A stretch of DNA of 64,000 bases from BACL21 sp038141525 (GCA_038141525.1 JAYQIF010000008.1:682001-746000), one strand, 5' to 3'; counted from the first letter of the stretch, positions 25,964 through 36,047 are shown. Translations and numbers: made by a program. Notes: a model not told the origin generated them from the letters alone.

Positions 25964-28576
25964 TTAGAAATTCAAACGAAGACTTGCGTTGTATGTTCTA
26001 CGAACACCAAGGTAATATCCAAACGCATTTCTCTGTCCTACGTAACCGTTGTTGAATAGGTTATAAACGTTAGCACGGAAAACAACTTTTTGATCTCCAA
26101 AGTTGAACTTCCAAGTCATACCTCCATCAAAAAGGCTGTATGGGTTCAAACGCTCGTTTTGATATTTAACTCCAGCTAAACCAGCAGCAGCTACATCTTC
26201 AGGATCTACAAAACCATAAAGGTCTTTGTTGTAAATCCAATCGAAGTCAAGATAAACGTTCTTCATAAGATCAAGATTCAATCCTGCTCCTACCTGAGTC
26301 TGAGGGGCGTTACCCACACGAGCACCAGTTAAGTTTACGTCGCCAGTTTCGATGATTTCACTTGTCTCGTCATTTGTCAAGGTGTAAGGAGTCGTTCCTC
26401 TATACTCCCAACGACCAGTTTGTCCGAAAGCAGTTAATGAATAACATGCTCCTTTTGGACGGTACTCTAAGTCAAACTCGATCCCTTTGTGTAACTGAGT
26501 TACATCAGTGAGACGATAGAAAGAACGAGCATCGTTTTCTAATTCTGGTCCAGCAGCGCCAACAAAACGGTTACCCCATTCTGTGTAGTAGGCATCTACG
26601 TTGAATCTTAACTCGTTGTTCTTGAAACGGTATCCTGTTTCAATACCAGTGATCTCTTCGTTCTCAACATTTGGGAAAGCCAATACATTTGACTCACGAA
26701 TGTTAGCGAAAATATTATCCAAGAATGGTTGACGAGAGTAGAATCCTGCATTGACAAACAATGCGTTTTCTTTATCTACATCAAGACCGACACCCCCTTT
26801 AAGGTTGTATCCCATTTTGTTCACTTTTTCTGATTTACCTAAACCGTCACCAAAACGACCTTCGAATCGGCCTTCTCTTTGGTAAGACTGGTCAGACACT
26901 GCTCCTTGGAAGAATGCAGAGAATCCATCACCAACATACTCAAGTTGCCCAAAACCACCTAAGTAGTTGATTGTTTCTGAGTAGTCGTATAGGAAACGAT
27001 CCTCTTCTCCGGCTGAATTAGTCAATGCAGCCCATGGATCAGCTTCGAAAGTGTTGGTGATTGTGTAATCGTCTGGACGATTTGTATTCCAAGTATTGTT
27101 GAATCCTGTCAATCCAAGTAGATCATTTACCTGACGGAAGTGCGTTCCATAATAGGTACGTCCGTCAAATCCAATATTCAATGAAAGTGATTCAGAAAGG
27201 TCATAGTTCAAGTTAGACAGTAAACCATACCAGTTGTGATTGTTTACAGAAGCTCTACGGATGTAGTAGTCTGGCCCGTCATTGTTATCTGAACCAAGTC
27301 CACCTGGAATAGCAGCGTTGTTTGCAAAAATTTGATCAAAATCAATTTCATCTTGATTCATCCCATCGCCACCAACGCGAACACGACCACGACCGAACCC
27401 TCCGGTTCCACCTCCACGTCCCCATGAGGCGTAAAGTACAGTGGACAATTCAGCATCTTCGTTGATTTTGTAGTCCCAGTTCAAGTTAGCCACTGGCTTG
27501 TGGTAATAGTTACGACGCTCAGTGTAACGCTCTCCATCAAGGAACCCTGAATTTGAGTTTTGCTTCTCACCGAGTTCTTTATAATCTTCTAAAGAGTCAG
27601 AGAAGTTTTGATCGTGCCATTGTGGTGCACCAGTCAACAATAAGTTGAATGTGTGCTTCTCATTTGGCTTATACCCTACCGAGAACAAATAGTTTTGCCC
27701 TTGTCCTGCTGTACCGATTGAGTACTTTCTGTGTGCTTGCCAGTGGTCAACTAGAGCAGAAAATGCCCATCCGTTTTCGTTGACTCCTGTGTCGTAGCTC
27801 ACAGTACCTTTGAAATAACTGTCGTTACCAGCCATCATACGTACAAATCCTCCTTGTTGCTTTTCGGTAGATTTCGATACGATGTTAACCGTACCCCCTA
27901 CAGAAGAAATCGCAAGTTTAGAAGAACCTAAACCACGCTGAACCTGAACAGCACTAGCGACATCGGCCATACCTGACCAGTTCGACCAGTACATACGTCC
28001 GTCTTCCATCCCGTTGATCGGCTGACCATTCAAGAGGAATGCTGTGTTTACCTGATCAAAACCACGAAGGAATACTTGAGAATCTCCAAAACCTCCGGCC
28101 TGATTCGACACATAAACAGAAGGCGTGTACTGAATTGATTCCATGAATTCACGGTTACCAGCAGTTTTTGACTGGATTTGCGCTGCAGTAATGGTAGAAA
28201 CCGCTACTGGCGTCTTACGGTCTTCGGCTAAATCAACAACTCCTGATCCCACAAGAACCACCTCAGCAAGAGTGTTCGCGTCGGCTGTTAGTGTTACTGA
28301 TCCAAGATCGGCTGAACCGTTTGTTAGTGTGAAGCTTACAGTTTGGTCAACAAATCCCAAGAAAGAGATGTCAATAGACCCTGAATTACCGCTTACTTCT
28401 AATGTGAAGTTTCCGTTGAAATCAGTTACTGCACCGTTGCTTGTGCCTGTTTCAACAACGTTCGCTCCTGGAAGTGGCCCTCCTAATTCTGGGTCTGTAA
28501 CCGTACCAGTTACTGTACCCTGAGCAAAGGCAGTGAATCCACCTAGAAGCATCAACAAAAGTAAAAATTGTCTCAT
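25964..28576 (-). CDS. TonB-dependent receptor with carboxypeptidase-like domain
   Basis: 870 residues, intact. Signal peptide MRQFLLLLMLLGGFTAFAQ, then a carboxypeptidase-like domain (GTVTGTVTDPELGGPLPGANVVE ... AVTDFNGNFTLEVSG), plug domain (QVFLRGFDQVNTAFLLNGQPINGMEDGRMYWSNWSG; GLGSSKLAISSVGGTVNIV) and a beta-barrel ending in YNASLRLNF. The plug and barrel indicate energy-coupled uptake across the outer membrane; there is no adjacent SusD-type gene, so polysaccharide uptake is less likely and the substrate is open. Smooth codon use, a strong promoter and a terminator suggest a highly expressed single-gene unit. Confidence 0.93.
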   Translation of the reverse strand: MRQFLLLLMLLGGFTAFAQGTVTGTVTDPELGGPLPGANVVETGTSNGAVTDFNGNFTLEVSGNSGSIDISFLGFVDQTVSFTLTNGSADLGSVTLTADANTLAEVVLVGSGVVDLAEDRKTPVAVSTITAAQIQSKTAGNREFMESIQYTPSVYVSNQAGGFGDSQVFLRGFDQVNTAFLLNGQPINGMEDGRMYWSNWSGMADVASAVQVQRGLGSSKLAISSVGGTVNIVSKSTEKQQGGFVRMMAGNDSYFKGTVSYDTGVNENGWAFSALVDHWQAHRKYSIGTAGQGQNYLFSVGYKPNEKHTFNLLLTGAPQWHDQNFSDSLEDYKELGEKQNSNSGFLDGERYTERRNYYHKPVANLNWDYKINEDAELSTVLYASWGRGGGTGGFGRGRVRVGGDGMNQDEIDFDQIFANNAAIPGGLGSDNNDGPDYYIRRASVNNHNWYGLLSNLNYDLSESLSLNIGFDGRTYYGTHFRQVNDLLGLTGFNNTWNTNRPDDYTITNTFEADPWAALTNSAGEEDRFLYDYSETINYLGGFGQLEYVGDGFSAFFQGAVSDQSYQREGRFEGRFGDGLGKSEKVNKMGYNLKGGVGLDVDKENALFVNAGFYSRQPFLDNIFANIRESNVLAFPNVENEEITGIETGYRFKNNELRFNVDAYYTEWGNRFVGAAGPELENDARSFYRLTDVTQLHKGIEFDLEYRPKGACYSLTAFGQTGRWEYRGTTPYTLTNDETSEIIETGDVNLTGARVGNAPQTQVGAGLNLDLMKNVYLDFDWIYNKDLYGFVDPEDVAAAGLAGVKYQNERLNPYSLFDGGMTWKFNFGDQKVVFRANVYNLFNNGYVGQRNAFGYYLGVRRTYNASLRLNF

Positions 28577-28607
28577 AATTGTTTAATTAATTAAAAATAT
28601 GGTTCCG

Positions 28608-28615
28608 CAAAATTA
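28608..28615 (-). promoter_or_regulatory. -7 promoter element of the large TonB receptor gene
   Basis: The minus strand reads TAATTTTG, an exact TAnnTTTG match, 31 bases before the ATG at 28576; a TTG occurs 22 bases upstream of it. Confidence 0.65.
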
Positions 28616-28747
28616 GCGTTTTTCGCAGAGATAGCCTCAAGTTCACGTGAACAAAATGCTATCTCAACAATACCTACAAGTTAAGGTTTTTACAAAGAAG
28701 TCCAGAATTAAGCCCAGCAAGATAACAACAGGTTTATTAACAATGAG

Positions 28748-29989
28748 TTAGGGTGTCGAAATACAGTCTAACTGATCTTTTAAAGGCAACATCAGTTGCG
28801 TAAATTCAGGCTTAAATTTAGACGGCATGGGCTCGGCCTTAGGCAAATCGGTTTTAAATGGGTCCACCTGACGTCCATTTTTCCAGAAACGATAGCACAC
28901 ATGTGGCCCGCTGGTATTGCCGGTCATGCCGACCCAGCCAATGACGTCACCCTGACGCACCCGCTGACCTTTTTTTACCTTGTATTTTTTCATGTGCAAG
29001 TACTGAGTCTCATAGGTGGCATTGTGGCGTATTTTTACATAAATACCGTTTCCGCCGCGTCGCTCGGCTTTAGTAACGACCCCATCGGCAGTAGCCAATA
29101 TCGGTGTGCCTACAGGCGCCGCAAAATCAGTTCCCTTGTGCGGGCGAACCTTATAACCGTAATGCGCAATGCGTCGTCTGAGATTGTAGCGCGAAGAAAT
29201 TCTACTGAATTTTACCGGCGCTTTTAAAAACGCACGACGTAGATTGTTGGACTGTTCATCGTAATAATCTGGCACCACCCCTGGCTCATTCTCCGGCATG
29301 AACCTAAAGGCGTAAAATGGCTCCCCTTTATGCGAAAAATAGGCCGCCTTCACCTGAGCTACCCCACCAGGTATTGAGTCTGAAATCACACGCTCGTCAT
29401 AAACAATCTTAAAGTAATCCCCTTTTTGTAACTGAAAAAAATTAATGGTCCAAGCATAAATGTCGGACATGGCCTCGGCCAAATAAGGAGATAATTCTTG
29501 GGAAGATAATGTTTCAGAAAGGGAGCTCGTAATAATCCCTGAGGCGGTTTTTTCGATGAGTCGTACCGGCTTTTTTTCGTGATACACTTTGAGGCTGTCT
29601 CGAAAATCAATAACGGCGTATTCAATCTTATTTTTTTCGTAGACAAAGACCTGAGTCTGCTGCAGAGAATCTTTAGACTTTAGGAGGACATAAGGACGGC
29701 CGATGCCAATTTTACGCACATCAAATACATCCCGAAAGGTCGTAGCCACCTCGTATATTTTGGCCTGAGAGACCCCATTATTACTCAATATTCCGCCAAA
29801 AGTATCTCCTGAAATCACGGTATCGCGCACCACCTCAAAATCATTGAGCACGAGTCCGTATTCCTCAACGATTGGGTCCGATATTTGCTGAGCATCGACG
29901 GCGTCATTTTCTCCACCACAAGAGGCCAGTAATCCAAGTAAAACAAATAAACTAAGGCCGAATAATTGCCTCTTTTTGTACTCACTCAT
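28748..29989 (-). CDS. Peptidoglycan DD-metalloendopeptidase family lipoprotein (M23)
   Basis: 413 residues from ATG 29989 (MSEYKKRQLFGLSLFVLLGLLASC), a lipoprotein signal with lipobox LASC. The middle part contains coiled or LysM/OapA-like segments, and residues about 275-385 are an M23 domain: HYGYKVRPHKGTDFAAPVG (HxxxD zinc motif), GNGIYVKIRHN, QYLHM, and SGPHVCYRFW. In canonical M23 enzymes the last motif is GPHLH; here the catalytic His is Cys. The protein may be a catalytically altered cell-wall hydrolase. The start overlaps the tdo stop by 8 bases, so it is the last gene of the aromatic-catabolism operon. A longer upstream extension is open but lacks a signal sequence. Confidence 0.85.
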   Translation of the reverse strand: MSEYKKRQLFGLSLFVLLGLLASCGGENDAVDAQQISDPIVEEYGLVLNDFEVVRDTVISGDTFGGILSNNGVSQAKIYEVATTFRDVFDVRKIGIGRPYVLLKSKDSLQQTQVFVYEKNKIEYAVIDFRDSLKVYHEKKPVRLIEKTASGIITSSLSETLSSQELSPYLAEAMSDIYAWTINFFQLQKGDYFKIVYDERVISDSIPGGVAQVKAAYFSHKGEPFYAFRFMPENEPGVVPDYYDEQSNNLRRAFLKAPVKFSRISSRYNLRRRIAHYGYKVRPHKGTDFAAPVGTPILATADGVVTKAERRGGNGIYVKIRHNATYETQYLHMKKYKVKKGQRVRQGDVIGWVGMTGNTSGPHVCYRFWKNGRQVDPFKTDLPKAEPMPSKFKPEFTQLMLPLKDQLDCISTP

Positions 29990-30914
29990 GCCCCCAATTT
30001 TGTAGTTCCTCTGCGCTCCACAATTCTGGAAAAAAAATGCGTTTTTGATATTTTGGATGCATGTATTTGGCCCAAGCGCTCCCTCCAGTTGCCGCGGCCT
30101 CTTTTGGGCCACTATTGAGGTATTTCGACGCGGTGCGGTAATGCGCCATGACCCAGGTAATGTTCACGGTGTAATCGTAATGACGCATGGCCTTGATTAA
30201 TTCGGGGTTTTGCTGATCCTCAAGAGGCAGCGATTTAAATTTTGCGGCTAAATTAATCGTATTGTACTCTTGGGTAAACGCCACAAATTCATCGCGATAA
30301 CGGTCCTCAAATGCGGTCAGCAAATAGGTCTTTTTGCCCGTGGCGTGATCCTTTCCGGCTGCTTGCCAATACAAATGATCCAAAGCGTGTTCGTAAGGTG
30401 TATTGCGATCAATAGTCTCGCGAAAACGAGCGTCAATCAAATTGATTAGCTCAGTCGAGGCAAATTCAATTTTACGGTATTGGGCACTTTGAAAGCCCGA
30501 GGCTGGCGCCAGTGAGTTTCTGAACTTCATGTACTGCTCCACTTCCATACCTTGCGTCATGATCTCAAAGGACGTAGTGAGCATGTCAAAATAGCGTGAG
30601 ATCCTGAGCAGACGCTCAGTAAAAAACGATGTTGTCAAATCTTTATGATGGGCGACTTGTTCGATCTCCCAGAGAATCATCTTAAATATGAGTTCGTTGA
30701 TCTGGTGATACATAATAAAGACCATTTCATCTGGGAAAACAGTGCGCTTGGTTTGAAGACCGAGCAGTGCATCGACCTGAATATAATCCCAATACGTCAG
30801 CGGTTCTTGTTGCAACAAACCCGATAGATGTGTGTCGAGGTCCTGACCTATTGCGTCGTATTTATTTTGTAGGTCTTCCAGAAGCTGCTTTCTCGCGGTT
30901 GAATCTTTTGCCAT
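29982..30914 (-). CDS. Tryptophan 2,3-dioxygenase family protein
   Basis: 310 residues, all-helical haem dioxygenase of the TDO superfamily. Diagnostic stretches are TYWDYIQVDALLGLQ (residues 39-53), DEMVFIMYHQINELIFKMILWE (containing the distal His and substrate-binding residues), SGFQSAQYRKIE and, near the end, HYDYTVNITWVMAHY, with the expected proximal His region. TDO opens the indole ring of tryptophan to N-formylkynurenine. The later kynurenine genes are not in this window. Operon neighbours are tyrosine-catabolic enzymes, 2 bases from the DUF3108 gene. I leave the symbol blank because some flavobacterial members are only TDO-like. Confidence 0.87.
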   Translation of the reverse strand: MAKDSTARKQLLEDLQNKYDAIGQDLDTHLSGLLQQEPLTYWDYIQVDALLGLQTKRTVFPDEMVFIMYHQINELIFKMILWEIEQVAHHKDLTTSFFTERLLRISRYFDMLTTSFEIMTQGMEVEQYMKFRNSLAPASGFQSAQYRKIEFASTELINLIDARFRETIDRNTPYEHALDHLYWQAAGKDHATGKKTYLLTAFEDRYRDEFVAFTQEYNTINLAAKFKSLPLEDQQNPELIKAMRHYDYTVNITWVMAHYRTASKYLNSGPKEAAATGGSAWAKYMHPKYQKRIFFPELWSAEELQNWGHE

Positions 30915-30916
30915 GT

Positions 30917-31718
30917 TTATAATTCCAAAATTTTAAAAGGGTGTTTTAGCCCCTTAAACTCATGTAACGAGGCTTTTAAAGAGCCTACAGCTAAGTCGGC
31001 CTTGATGAGCATAGGCACTTTATTTTGATCGTCACTCACCCATACCGTGACACTCTCCTTTCTCCTTGAACACTCGACCGCCCTCCACATAAGGTCGAAA
31101 TTTAAGGGTTTTCACTTTCCCAAATCGAGTTTTCAATTCCTCTCGGCCAAGAAATTTCATGCGAAATCGGTAGCCTTCCTTGTCAAAAAACATATCCAAA
31201 TCAACAGTCTCGCCTATTTTAATATTCTTTGTATCGAGTTCATTGCGCAAATAATAAAAAGCCGAAACCAAATCCTGAGTTAGTGGAGTAATGCCTGCCG
31301 TTACTTTGACGTTATTCTCCTTATTCCAAATACGCGCTGTTAAAGCCTTGTGGTCAAAATCAATTTGCACGTCTTTGGTATAACCGCCCTCATTTATTTT
31401 TCGGATGAATCGAAGTGGCATTTGCGTAGAGCGATCTACATAGGACTGATAATAATCCTCGACATAAAAAAACCATTTAGAAATGCCTGTGGTACGCCCC
31501 TCACCCTGAATATGGTACACTGGTTTTTCATTCAAACTAGACGCTTGAACTTTAATCGAGGCATAACCGGCAGTGACAAAACCGTAATGCACACGAAACT
31601 TACACCATTCCCCGTCGGTGTAGGCGCTCTCAGGCTCTTGTCCATTCATATTGCTTGCGGTCAACACCATCAGGGACAACAAAAACCATCGATAAATGAG
31701 AACCGCAGGTGCTTTCAT
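30917..31718 (-). CDS. DUF3108 domain-containing exported protein (apparent frameshift)
   Basis: About 266 residues when joined. A signal peptide (MKAPAVLIYRWFLLSLMVLTAS) is followed by the DUF3108 pattern: GEWCKFRVHYGFVTAGYASIKV, YHIQGEGRTTG, VEDYYQSYVD and LRFIRKINEGGYTKDVQIDFDH. The frame breaks near 31,057; after removing one G the sequence continues ESVTVWVSDDQNKVPMLIKADLAVGSLKASL, the expected family C-terminus, to TAA at 30917. The fold is a periplasmic beta-rich lipocalin-like domain of unknown function. It sits 2 bases from tdo and 2 from hppD in the operon. Confidence 0.82.
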
Positions 31719-31720
31719 AA

Positions 31721-32881
31721 CTAGAGTGTCCCGCGAGCTTGTTGTTCGCGTTCAATAGCTTCAAATAATGCTTTAAAATTACCTTTACCAAAGCTTTGGG
31801 CGCCTTTGCGCTGAATTATTTCAAAAAACATAGTCGGCCGATCTACCACTGGTTTCGTAAACAACTGAAGCAAATAACCTTCATCGTCTCGGTCGATCAA
31901 AATACCGTGTTTTTTCAAAACCGAAATATCCTCATCGATTTTGCCCACCCGCTCAAGGAGGTCATCGTAATAGGTTTCCGGAACGTACAAAAATTCAACC
32001 CCCCGTGCACGCATCGCTGAGACAGTCGCCACAATATCGTCTGTCGCCACAGCGATATGCTGTACCCCTGCACCATTATAATAGTCTAGATATTCTTCAA
32101 TCTGAGATTTTTTCTTGCCCTCTGCAGGCTCATTTATGGGAAATTTTATTCGGCCATTACCGTTGCTCATCACCTTACTCATCAAGGCCGTATAATCAGT
32201 CGAAATATCTTTGTCGTCAAAGGAAATAATTTGGGCAAAACCCATAACCTTACCATAAAACTCACACCAGGTATTCATTTGGTCCCAATCCACATTGCCT
32301 ACCATATGATCGATAAACTTCAATCCAACAGGCTCGGGGTTGTAATGAGAGGACCAGGTCTTATAACCCGGTAAGAACACACCGTTGTAGTTTTTACGTT
32401 CCACAAAAATATGGACTGTTTCTCCATAAGTATAAATTCCAGAGCGCACCACATGTCCGTGCTCATCTTCCTCTACAGTAGGTTCCATAAAGGATCGCGC
32501 CCCTCGCTTTGTGGTTTCTTCCCACGATTTAGTGGCATCATCCACCCAAAGCGCAACTACCTTTACACCATCACCGTGTTTATTGATATGGGCATTGATC
32601 GGACCGTCAGGATTCAGAGGAGTGGTAAGCACTAAGCGAATTTTATCTTGCTTCAAGACGTAAGACACTTTGTCTTTGGCCCCAGTCTCCAAGCCTGCAT
32701 AAGCCTCAGACTGAAACCCAAATGCTGTTTTATAAAAATGTGCCGATTGCTTGGCATTGCCCACGTAAAGCTCCACGTAATCTGTGCCAAGTAAGGGTAA
32801 AAAATCCTCCGCCTCCTCAAATATCTTCTTTAAGGAATACTCGGTGTTTTGAAGGTGTTCTAAGTTTTTTATTTCTGCCAT
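31721..32881 (-). CDS. hppD: 4-hydroxyphenylpyruvate dioxygenase
   Basis: 386 residues, two vicinal-oxygen-chelate repeats. The Fe(II) ligands are visible as His in FIDHMVGNV, His in GVQHIAVATDDIV and Glu in PTMFFEIIQRKG; the C-terminal helix motif GAQSFGKGNFKALFEAIEREQ is also typical. The enzyme converts 4-hydroxyphenylpyruvate to homogentisate, the second step of tyrosine breakdown. The product is the substrate of HmgA, encoded 21 bases upstream in the same operon. Confidence 0.96.
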   Translation of the reverse strand: MAEIKNLEHLQNTEYSLKKIFEEAEDFLPLLGTDYVELYVGNAKQSAHFYKTAFGFQSEAYAGLETGAKDKVSYVLKQDKIRLVLTTPLNPDGPINAHINKHGDGVKVVALWVDDATKSWEETTKRGARSFMEPTVEEDEHGHVVRSGIYTYGETVHIFVERKNYNGVFLPGYKTWSSHYNPEPVGLKFIDHMVGNVDWDQMNTWCEFYGKVMGFAQIISFDDKDISTDYTALMSKVMSNGNGRIKFPINEPAEGKKKSQIEEYLDYYNGAGVQHIAVATDDIVATVSAMRARGVEFLYVPETYYDDLLERVGKIDEDISVLKKHGILIDRDDEGYLLQLFTKPVVDRPTMFFEIIQRKGAQSFGKGNFKALFEAIEREQQARGTL

Positions 32882-32902
32882 GTGCTATGGTTTTCGAAGT
32901 TT

Positions 32903-34060
32903 TTAATCCAACCAAGATTGATAATAGGTGCCGTCGGTGATCGCCAAACCTTGCTCGGTGACCATAAGTGGCTTGAAGGTATCTACCATGACGGCTAATT
33001 CCTCTGTCTGGGTCTTGCCGATACTGCGTTCTGTAGCCCCCGGGTGCGGTCCATGCGGAATCCCCGCTGGATGTAATGAAATATGGCCGGGCGCAATGTC
33101 ATTGCGGCTCATAAAGTCTCCATCGACGTAATAGATGACCTCGTCAGAGTCTATATTGCTATGATTGTAAGGAGCAGGGATGCTCAACGGATGATAATCA
33201 TAAAGGCGCGGCACAAAACTACACACCACAAAAGCGCCCGTTTCAAAGGTTTGATGCACAGGCGGTGGCTGGTGAATGCGTCCCGTGATTGGTTCAAAAT
33301 CGTGAATAGAAAAAGCGTAGGGATAATTATACCCATCGTAGCCCACCACGTCAAAAGGATGCGACGCATAAACCATGTCGATCAAGTCGTTTTGCTTTTT
33401 GACTTTCATCAAAAAAGACCCTGTCTCATTGTGGGTTTCCAAGGCTTGTGGTTTTCGAATATCTCGCTCACAAAAAGGCGAGTGTTCCAAAAGTTGCCCA
33501 AACCAATTGCGGTAACGCTTCGGAGTATAAATCGGATGATTAGACTCCACGATAAACAATCTATTGTCCGTATCGTTGAACTCCAATTGATAAATGACCC
33601 CACGTGGCACTAATAGATAATCTCCATAGGCAAAGGGAATATTGCCTAAAAACGTTTTCAAAGTACCGGATCCCTTGTGAACAAAAATGAGCTCGTCGGC
33701 ATCGGTGTTTTTATAAAAATACTCAGTAACCGAATTTCTAGGCGCCGCCAAAATAATGGTACAATCACTGTTGGTCAGCACAGGAGTGCGACTTTCTAAA
33801 TAATCGTCACAGGGCGGTACATCAAAACCCTTCATGCGGTAAGACTGAATGTTATTGGCCTTGGCTATTTTTGGCGCGACACTCTTTTGCGACAATATTT
33901 CTTTGACCTGAGTGGGGCGGTGCTCGTGATAAATATTGGAATACATTCCGTCAAAACCAATGGTGCCAAAAAGCTGCTCAGCATAAAGACTGCCGTCGGG
34001 CTTGCGGAACTGCGTGTGTCTTTTGGGCGGAATCTTTCCGAGTGTGTGATAAAAGGGCAT
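32903..34060 (-). CDS. hmgA: Homogentisate 1,2-dioxygenase
   Basis: 385 residues of the cupin-type homogentisate dioxygenase family. Recognisable stretches are YHTLGKIPPKRHTQF at the N-terminus, ADELIFVHKGSGTLKT, GDYLLVPRGVIYQL, and the metal-site loop SLHPAGIPHGPHPG near the C-terminus. It opens the homogentisate ring to maleylacetoacetate. It is the first gene of the five-gene operon hmgA-hppD-DUF3108-tdo-M23. A TAATTTAG sequence about 55 bases upstream is one base off a -7 element. Confidence 0.95.
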   Translation of the reverse strand: MPFYHTLGKIPPKRHTQFRKPDGSLYAEQLFGTIGFDGMYSNIYHEHRPTQVKEILSQKSVAPKIAKANNIQSYRMKGFDVPPCDDYLESRTPVLTNSDCTIILAAPRNSVTEYFYKNTDADELIFVHKGSGTLKTFLGNIPFAYGDYLLVPRGVIYQLEFNDTDNRLFIVESNHPIYTPKRYRNWFGQLLEHSPFCERDIRKPQALETHNETGSFLMKVKKQNDLIDMVYASHPFDVVGYDGYNYPYAFSIHDFEPITGRIHQPPPVHQTFETGAFVVCSFVPRLYDYHPLSIPAPYNHSNIDSDEVIYYVDGDFMSRNDIAPGHISLHPAGIPHGPHPGATERSIGKTQTEELAVMVDTFKPLMVTEQGLAITDGTYYQSWLD

Positions 34061-34246
34061 GGTAATTAAGTTATTTAACTTGGTGTTGTGTCGTTATAAT
34101 TGCTGCCCTAAATTACGGATTTTTAGCCTTATTCAGGTGGTTTTGATTGAGAAAATACCCGTTAAAGTTATCCAAAATTTTGTCGTGTTTTATGAGTTCC
34201 AAACTCGTCTAGTATATGAAAAATACCGACACCACAGACGATACGA

Positions 34247-36043
34247 TTATGAAAAATTTTGAAAGTAATCCAGTACTTTTTGCGCCCGATGGGCTCCCAC
34301 AACTGCACTGACCTCTTCGAATGTGGCTTTTTTTAACCGGGCCGGACTCTTGAAGGTTTGGAGTAAGGTTTCAACAGTCTTTTGCCCCACTCCATCAATC
34401 CCGGCTAAAACAGAATCTATAGCTTCCTTACTGCGTTTTTGTCGGTGAAAAGTAATGCCAAAACGGTGCGCCTCGTTGCGCAGCTGCTGGATCACCTTTA
34501 GGGTTTCAGAGGTCTTGTCCAAATACAGCGGAATAGGATCGTCGGGATAATACAATTCTTCGAGGCGCTTAGCGATACCGATGATGCTGATTTTACCACG
34601 AAGTTCCAATCGGTCGAGACTCTTGAGCGCAGAGGACAATTGACCTTTACCCCCGTCAACGACAATGAGATTTGGCAAGGGCTGACCCTCATCCAAGAGT
34701 CGCTTATAACGTCTGTAAACGACTTCTTCCATAGAGGCAAAATCATCGGGGCCGGTCACCGTTTTGATGTTGTATTTTCGGTATTCTTTTTTGGCTGGCT
34801 TACCGCGTTTGAACACAACACACGCCGCCACTGGATTGGTCCCTTGAAATTTACTGTTGTCAAAACACTCTATGTGTTCGGGCAGAACAGGCAGGCGCAG
34901 ATCTTTTTTCATTTGGGCCATGATGCGCTTCTCGTGCCGGTCTGGATCGACTATTTTGGCCTGCTTGAGGCGGTCTAATCTGAAGTACTTGGCATTGCGC
35001 AAAGACAGCTCCAAAAGCTTCATTTTGTCCCCTTGTTTTGGGACGGTAACTTGTACCCCGTCAGGCACACTAATTTTATGGGCCGAAATGACATTCTTGG
35101 CTTGTAAGTTAAAGCGCTGACGCAGTTCAACAAAAGCCAATTCCAGGAGTGACTGATCTGATTCGTCGAGCTTTTTCTTGAGCTCAATGGTATGCGAGCG
35201 CACAATGCTGCCAAAAGCCACCTGTAAGAAATTGACATAAGCAAAATCCTCGTCTGAGCGGATGCTGTAGACCTCTGTGTCTACAATTTTTGGACTCACC
35301 ACAGTAGACCGCGCTTGATAGTTCTCCAGTATGTCTATTTTTTCCTTAATCGCCGCCGCCGCTTCAAATTCCAAATCCTCGGCATGTCGCTTCATTTTGG
35401 CTTTAAATTGGCTTAATGAGGCTTTGAAGTTCCCCTTCAAAATTTGGTGGATGGCTTCGATTTGCTGCTGATAGTCGGCTAATTCCTGATGTCCAGCGCA
35501 AGCCCCAAGACAATTCCCGATATGGTATTCCAAACACACTTTATACTTACCCGATTCGATTTTATCGGCCGACAAATCGTAATTACAGGTCCTGAGCGGA
35601 TAAAGTCCGCGAATCAAGTCCAGTAGGGTCTGTACCGTTCGCATCTGGGTATACGGCCCGTAGTATTGGCTGCCATCTTTGATAAGTCTTCGGGTCATGA
35701 ATACCCTTGGAAAGGGTTCTTTCTTAACGCAAATCCAGGGATAAGACTTATCGTCCTTGAGCAAGACATTATAGCGGGGTTGATATTTTTTGATCAGGTT
35801 ATTCTCGAGCAAAAGTGCATCGGTCTCTGTATCGACAACAATATGACGCAGACTGTGAATTTTTTTGACCATAATTCTGGTCCGGGCATTATCGTGCTGC
35901 TTATTGAAATAACTGCGTACGCGTTTTTGAAGATTTTTGGCCTTACCGATATACAAAAGCTTCTCTTGCTTATCATAAAACTGATACACCCCCGGCGCAT
36001 CGGGAAGCGTAGCAATCTGGAGTGTCTTAGAAACTTCTGCCAT
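34247..36043 (-). CDS. uvrC: Excinuclease ABC subunit C
   Basis: 598 residues, the normal UvrC length. GIY-YIG nuclease at the N-terminus (APGVYQFYDKQEKLLYIGKAKNLQKRV), a cysteine-containing linker, UVR domain (EDLEFEAAAAIKEKIDILENY, UvrB contact), RNase-H-like second nuclease (IECFDNSKFQGTNPVAACVVF ... LIVVDGGKGQLSSAL with catalytic Asp residues) and a C-terminal helix-hairpin-helix (GIDGVGQKTVETLL). It makes both incisions in nucleotide excision repair. The -7 element ends four bases before the ATG, so the mRNA may be leaderless. Divergent from rimK. Confidence 0.97.
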   Translation of the reverse strand: MAEVSKTLQIATLPDAPGVYQFYDKQEKLLYIGKAKNLQKRVRSYFNKQHDNARTRIMVKKIHSLRHIVVDTETDALLLENNLIKKYQPRYNVLLKDDKSYPWICVKKEPFPRVFMTRRLIKDGSQYYGPYTQMRTVQTLLDLIRGLYPLRTCNYDLSADKIESGKYKVCLEYHIGNCLGACAGHQELADYQQQIEAIHQILKGNFKASLSQFKAKMKRHAEDLEFEAAAAIKEKIDILENYQARSTVVSPKIVDTEVYSIRSDEDFAYVNFLQVAFGSIVRSHTIELKKKLDESDQSLLELAFVELRQRFNLQAKNVISAHKISVPDGVQVTVPKQGDKMKLLELSLRNAKYFRLDRLKQAKIVDPDRHEKRIMAQMKKDLRLPVLPEHIECFDNSKFQGTNPVAACVVFKRGKPAKKEYRKYNIKTVTGPDDFASMEEVVYRRYKRLLDEGQPLPNLIVVDGGKGQLSSALKSLDRLELRGKISIIGIAKRLEELYYPDDPIPLYLDKTSETLKVIQQLRNEAHRFGITFHRQKRSKEAIDSVLAGIDGVGQKTVETLLQTFKSPARLKKATFEEVSAVVGAHRAQKVLDYFQNFS

Positions 36044-36047
36044 GGTT

